NCBI RefSeq assembly: GCF_048771995.1
Contig: NC_133028.1
Location: 72,958,501-73,022,500, forward strand
Origin: Taeniopygia guttata
Taxonomy: Eukaryota; Chordata; Aves; Passeriformes; Estrildidae
DNA length: 64,000 bases
Direction: 5' to 3'
The notes beneath the pieces are model-generated. The model did not search any database, was not told the origin of the DNA, and worked only from the letters and a program-made list of their open reading frames with translations. Position numbers and translations under genes: made by a program. Shown here piece by piece: positions 63,029 through 64,000 of this stretch (position 1 is the stretch's first letter; each line of letters starts with the position of its first letter).

Positions 63029-64000
63029 AATTGTCTCAGCAATAACTTCCTGAATCAGTCAGAGTAGTGCCTGGGCTGGGATACACAAGGGGTTACCAAG
63101 TGAAAGTCCATAAATTTATGATTTTATTGCCCAGAGTGCTCCTGGCACCAGCAGTTGAAGGGGTCTCTTTGCTCCTGCCTCAACAAATGAAAAGCTTAAG
63201 GCAATCAGGAGCATTTTCTTGCTTTTAGCCAAATGAAGCTGTTCCATTGCTTTCAGCTGATGTGTGTGGGCCTGAGCAATCAGGAGAAAATAATGTGAAG
63301 GGGCTGGACTGAAAAAAAAAAGCTACACTTTTTGTCTTTTTACAGGAGAAAAAGCAGGAGAGAGTCCAGTGGTTTCCTCAGAGAAGGTCTTGTTGCTTAT
63401 GTTTCATTATGGTATTAAAAACTGTCAGCAGTTAATTTAGCTGAAAACTGTCTCAGTGGTGTGAGGAGAGAGAGGGCAGAATCAGGAACTTTGGGAATTC
63501 AGGCATTTCATTTGTTGTCACATACTTTTTGCTTTTCTCTACAACCCTGTAGAAGTTTCCTACATGCTTGGGTAAAAGTTTTACATCCCTGCCCCATGCT
63601 TGCTCTGACACTACATCACAGTGCCAATACAAAGAGGTCTGAAAGAGGGCAGAAGTTATTCTACCACAACTGATGAAGTGTGTGAATTTTTTTCAAATTA
63701 GAAATAGATTCTTCTCTTCCTTTGCCAATACATTAAGGTTTGGTACTGCCAGAAAGAAGAGCAGCCAAAAAATGTTCACATCTAGCAGATTTTTCTAAAA
63801 GTATTTAGAAATATTTAGGTCTAAAAATATTTCTGAAAGGCCTCATAAATCTTTTTCCTGCTATTTTAGTCTAAACATCTTTGAGTAATTCAGGGATAGC
63901 AATGCAATAAAGCATTTAAAGAAAACCAATATTTTAGCCATTGGCATTCCAGCCTCATTGGAGGGCTGATCTATTTTCAGTGACAATGGCCGAGGGGAAG
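63029..64000. other. Gene-free sequence to window end
   Basis: Mixed-composition DNA, slightly more GC-rich at 63060-63480. No repeat family, splice structure or supported coding frame is seen; a 70-codon plus frame at 63461 has no recognisable motif. Confidence 0.55.

Noticed and set aside
1..64000. Prokaryotic systems, CRISPR arrays, tRNA or rRNA genes
   Set aside because: No direct-repeat/spacer array, no tRNA-like box A/B pair with cloverleaf, no rRNA motif and no operon-like ORF packing; the composition and repeats are those of a bird nuclear genome.

Overview
This window looks like nuclear DNA of a bird, most likely a passerine. It is AT-rich, poor in CpG and interspersed with decayed CR1 LINE pieces and avian-type endogenous retrovirus (ERV) LTRs. 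I find no intact protein-coding gene, no tRNA, rRNA or small RNA gene, no CpG-island promoter and no CRISPR or other prokaryotic feature. Nearly all open frames are chance ORFs of 60-100 codons. The likely context is a gene desert or a very long intron on a large chromosome. The organism call rests on recognising repeat families by eye; no search was run.

Layout. 1-16.4 kb: mostly unique AT-rich sequence with homopolymer tracts and short tandem duplications. 16.4-17.1 kb: a probable solo LTR. 19.9-20.5 kb: a clear minus-strand solo LTR of the widespread avian family that starts TGTCCTG and ends near AACCACAACA. 22.4-23.5 kb: two same-strand copies of one interspersed repeat, the second shortened by deletions. 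29.27-29.63 kb: an exon-like block on the minus strand with a good 3' splice site, a possible 5' splice site and one long frame broken once. 30.46-30.53 kb: the 3' tail of a CR1. 34.1-34.4 kb: a short LTR-like element with perfect 8-bp inverted ends. 40.2-41.3 kb: a minus-strand decayed protein-coding relic with no visible intron, the most interesting object here. 41.6-42.05 kb: a CR1 reverse-transcriptase fragment followed by another LTR. 48.9-49.2 kb: a minus-strand CR1 fragment abutting another repeat. 49.6-49.8 kb: almost pure AT sequence. 56.7-58.1 kb: a plus-strand coding-like relic with a weak dUTPase-like stretch, possibly old ERV. 62.05-62.19 kb: a T/G tract with quadruplex potential. 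62.95-63.03 kb: a three-copy 26-bp tandem repeat.

No gene cooperation or operon can be described. The functional content is limited to fossils of mobile elements, one or two fossil host-like coding sequences, and possible conserved non-coding elements that need alignment to other birds to recognise.
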